Assembly: GCA_946631075.1 (NCBI GenBank)
Contig: CAMOZS010000095.1
Location: forward strand, 1 to 6,636
From: an uncultured Bacillota bacterium
Lineage (GTDB): Bacteria > Bacillota > Clostridia > Peptostreptococcales > Anaerovoracaceae
Length of the DNA: 6,636 nt
Direction: 5' to 3'
The translations under genes were made by a program, and so were the position numbers. The notes beneath the pieces were generated by a model. It was not told where the DNA came from and made no database searches. It saw nothing but the letters and a program-made list of their open reading frames with translations. Shown here piece after piece: positions 5,656 to 6,636 of this stretch; positions within the stretch are counted from its first letter, which is position 1, and every line of letters begins with the position of its first letter.

Positions 5656-6636
5656 TTAGAATCTCTTGTAGTCGTTTCCGAACATGAGGTATTCTCTCTC
5701 CTCTGCAGGAACCTTGCCGTTCTTGCCCATCTTGTTGGCGATGAAGAGGATGATACCCAGAACGATCCAGCCACCGACGAATCCCCATTCCGGACCGGTC
5801 AAAGGCGACGGGCTGCCCAGTCCCGGCAGATACAGCCAGAGGAAGAACAGGGCTACCAGCAGAGCGCCGACACCGATCACAGGACCAGCCGGTGTGAAGA
5901 ACGGTCTCTCCAGATCCGGCTCCTTCTTTCTCAGGATGAAGAAGGACAGGGATACCATGAAGTAAGCTACTACTGTACCGAATGCAGCGGAGTCAACGAA
6001 CCATACCAGGGCGGACTTGCCGGCACACGGTGAAAGGATGGTGATGATACCAACCAGCAGAACTGCTGCGGTCGGGGAACCATACTTCGGGTGAACTCTT
6101 CCGAAGACCTCAGGCAGCTGCTTCGCTCTTGCCATCGCGAAGATGACACGGGAAGCGCCGACGACGAATCCGTTCCAGGAGGTCAGGATACCGCACATCG
6201 CTGCGATGATCATCAGTTTACCGAAGACCGGGTTGTTCAGTGCATATGCGAAGCAGTTAGCTACCGGAACCGCATCCGGGTCATTGACGAATCCATCCAG
6301 GACATCTCCCGGTGTGGAGATCGCTACCGCGAAGATCATCAGGCAGTACCAGAAGGCAGCCATGCAGATCGCGATGATCATGACCTTACCGATCTTACCG
6401 AGGGGGATAGCCATTTCTTCAGCAGCCTGCGGGATGACGTCGAATCCGACGAACATAGCCGGTACAGCCAGCATAACAGCTACGAAGCCCTTACCGTCAG
6501 TGAAGAGCGGAACAAAGTTGTCCAGAGAACCGGTCGCAGTTCCGCAGATCGCGAAGGCGATGCCGCCGATGGCCATCGCTACTGTCGCCATGGTCTGGAA
6601 TACAGCGGAAGCTTTCGCGCCTCTGTAGTTGATGAC
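5656..6636 (-). CDS. APC-superfamily amino acid permease (APC1), 3' part only
   Basis: The last 326 codons of a permease whose start lies beyond the window; the open frame runs through base 6636 (first visible residues VINYRGAKASAVFQT). By alignment with APC2 it begins near that protein's residue 154, so about one third is missing. The TM6 motif GFDVIPQAAEEM, the TM8 motif TSWNGFVVGASR, REPDLERPF in the form KKEPDLERPF, and the tail EREYLMFGNDYKRF match APC2 in order and spacing. The role is amino acid transport across the cell membrane; the substrate is unknown. Codon use differs sharply from the downstream genes: of 8 arginines, 7 are AGA and 1 is CGT, whereas APC2 uses mainly CGG and CGC at the matching sites. 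This fits a highly expressed gene, though separate ancestry is possible. A strong hairpin follows about 50 nt after the TAA stop. Confidence 0.93.
   Translation of the reverse strand, partial: VINYRGAKASAVFQTMATVAMAIGGIAFAICGTATGSLDNFVPLFTDGKGFVAVMLAVPAMFVGFDVIPQAAEEMAIPLGKIGKVMIIAICMAAFWYCLMIFAVAISTPGDVLDGFVNDPDAVPVANCFAYALNNPVFGKLMIIAAMCGILTSWNGFVVGASRVIFAMARAKQLPEVFGRVHPKYGSPTAAVLLVGIITILSPCAGKSALVWFVDSAAFGTVVAYFMVSLSFFILRKKEPDLERPFFTPAGPVIGVGALLVALFFLWLYLPGLGSPSPLTGPEWGFVGGWIVLGIILFIANKMGKNGKVPAEEREYLMFGNDYKRF

Overview
The window looks chromosomal, from a moderately GC-rich Gram-positive anaerobe, most likely a member of the Clostridia (Bacillota). This is inferred from strong Shine-Dalgarno sites (GGAGG / GAGGTGATC type), an NtrC-type activator paired with a membrane kinase carrying an amino-acid-binding-type sensor, duplicated APC amino acid permeases, and an 18-codon gene start that resembles YlxM. 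The species cannot be named from the sequence alone. Every gene reads on the minus strand, so transcription runs from high to low coordinates.

Layout in transcription order. (1) 6636-5656 is the C-terminal two thirds of an APC-superfamily amino acid permease (APC1); its start lies outside the window. (2) 5607-5580 is a near-perfect hairpin with a U-tract, a terminator or attenuator. (3) 5563-4130 is a complete second APC permease (APC2), paralogous to APC1. (4) 4137-2158 is a membrane histidine kinase with an extracytoplasmic solute-binding-type (SBP_bac_3-like) domain, a PAS domain and HisKA/HATPase domains; it overlaps APC2 by 8 nt. (5) 2157-700 is an NtrC-family, sigma-54-dependent response regulator that starts directly after the kinase stop codon. 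(6) 609-571 is a strong intrinsic terminator closing the operon. (7) 570-55 is about 515 bp of non-coding DNA rich in inverted repeats. It holds a 204-bp element with 12-bp perfect terminal inverted repeats and three 37-nt palindromic units, a second region closed by a perfect 13-bp inverted repeat around two hairpins, and a near-consensus sigma-A promoter flanked by two copies of a 22-bp palindromic operator. (8) 54-1 is the first 18 codons of the next gene, possibly ylxM.

How the parts may work together (inference): the kinase senses an extracellular amino acid or similar small ligand and phosphorylates the regulator. The regulator then activates a sigma-54 promoter, probably upstream of APC1 and outside the window, so the permeases would be induced by their own substrate. 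The hairpin between APC1 and APC2 would let APC1 be made in excess over APC2, the kinase and the regulator; the very different codon choice of APC1 fits high expression. The least explained part is the 55-570 intergenic stretch, which holds a candidate structured RNA, a MITE-like repeat element and a two-operator promoter.
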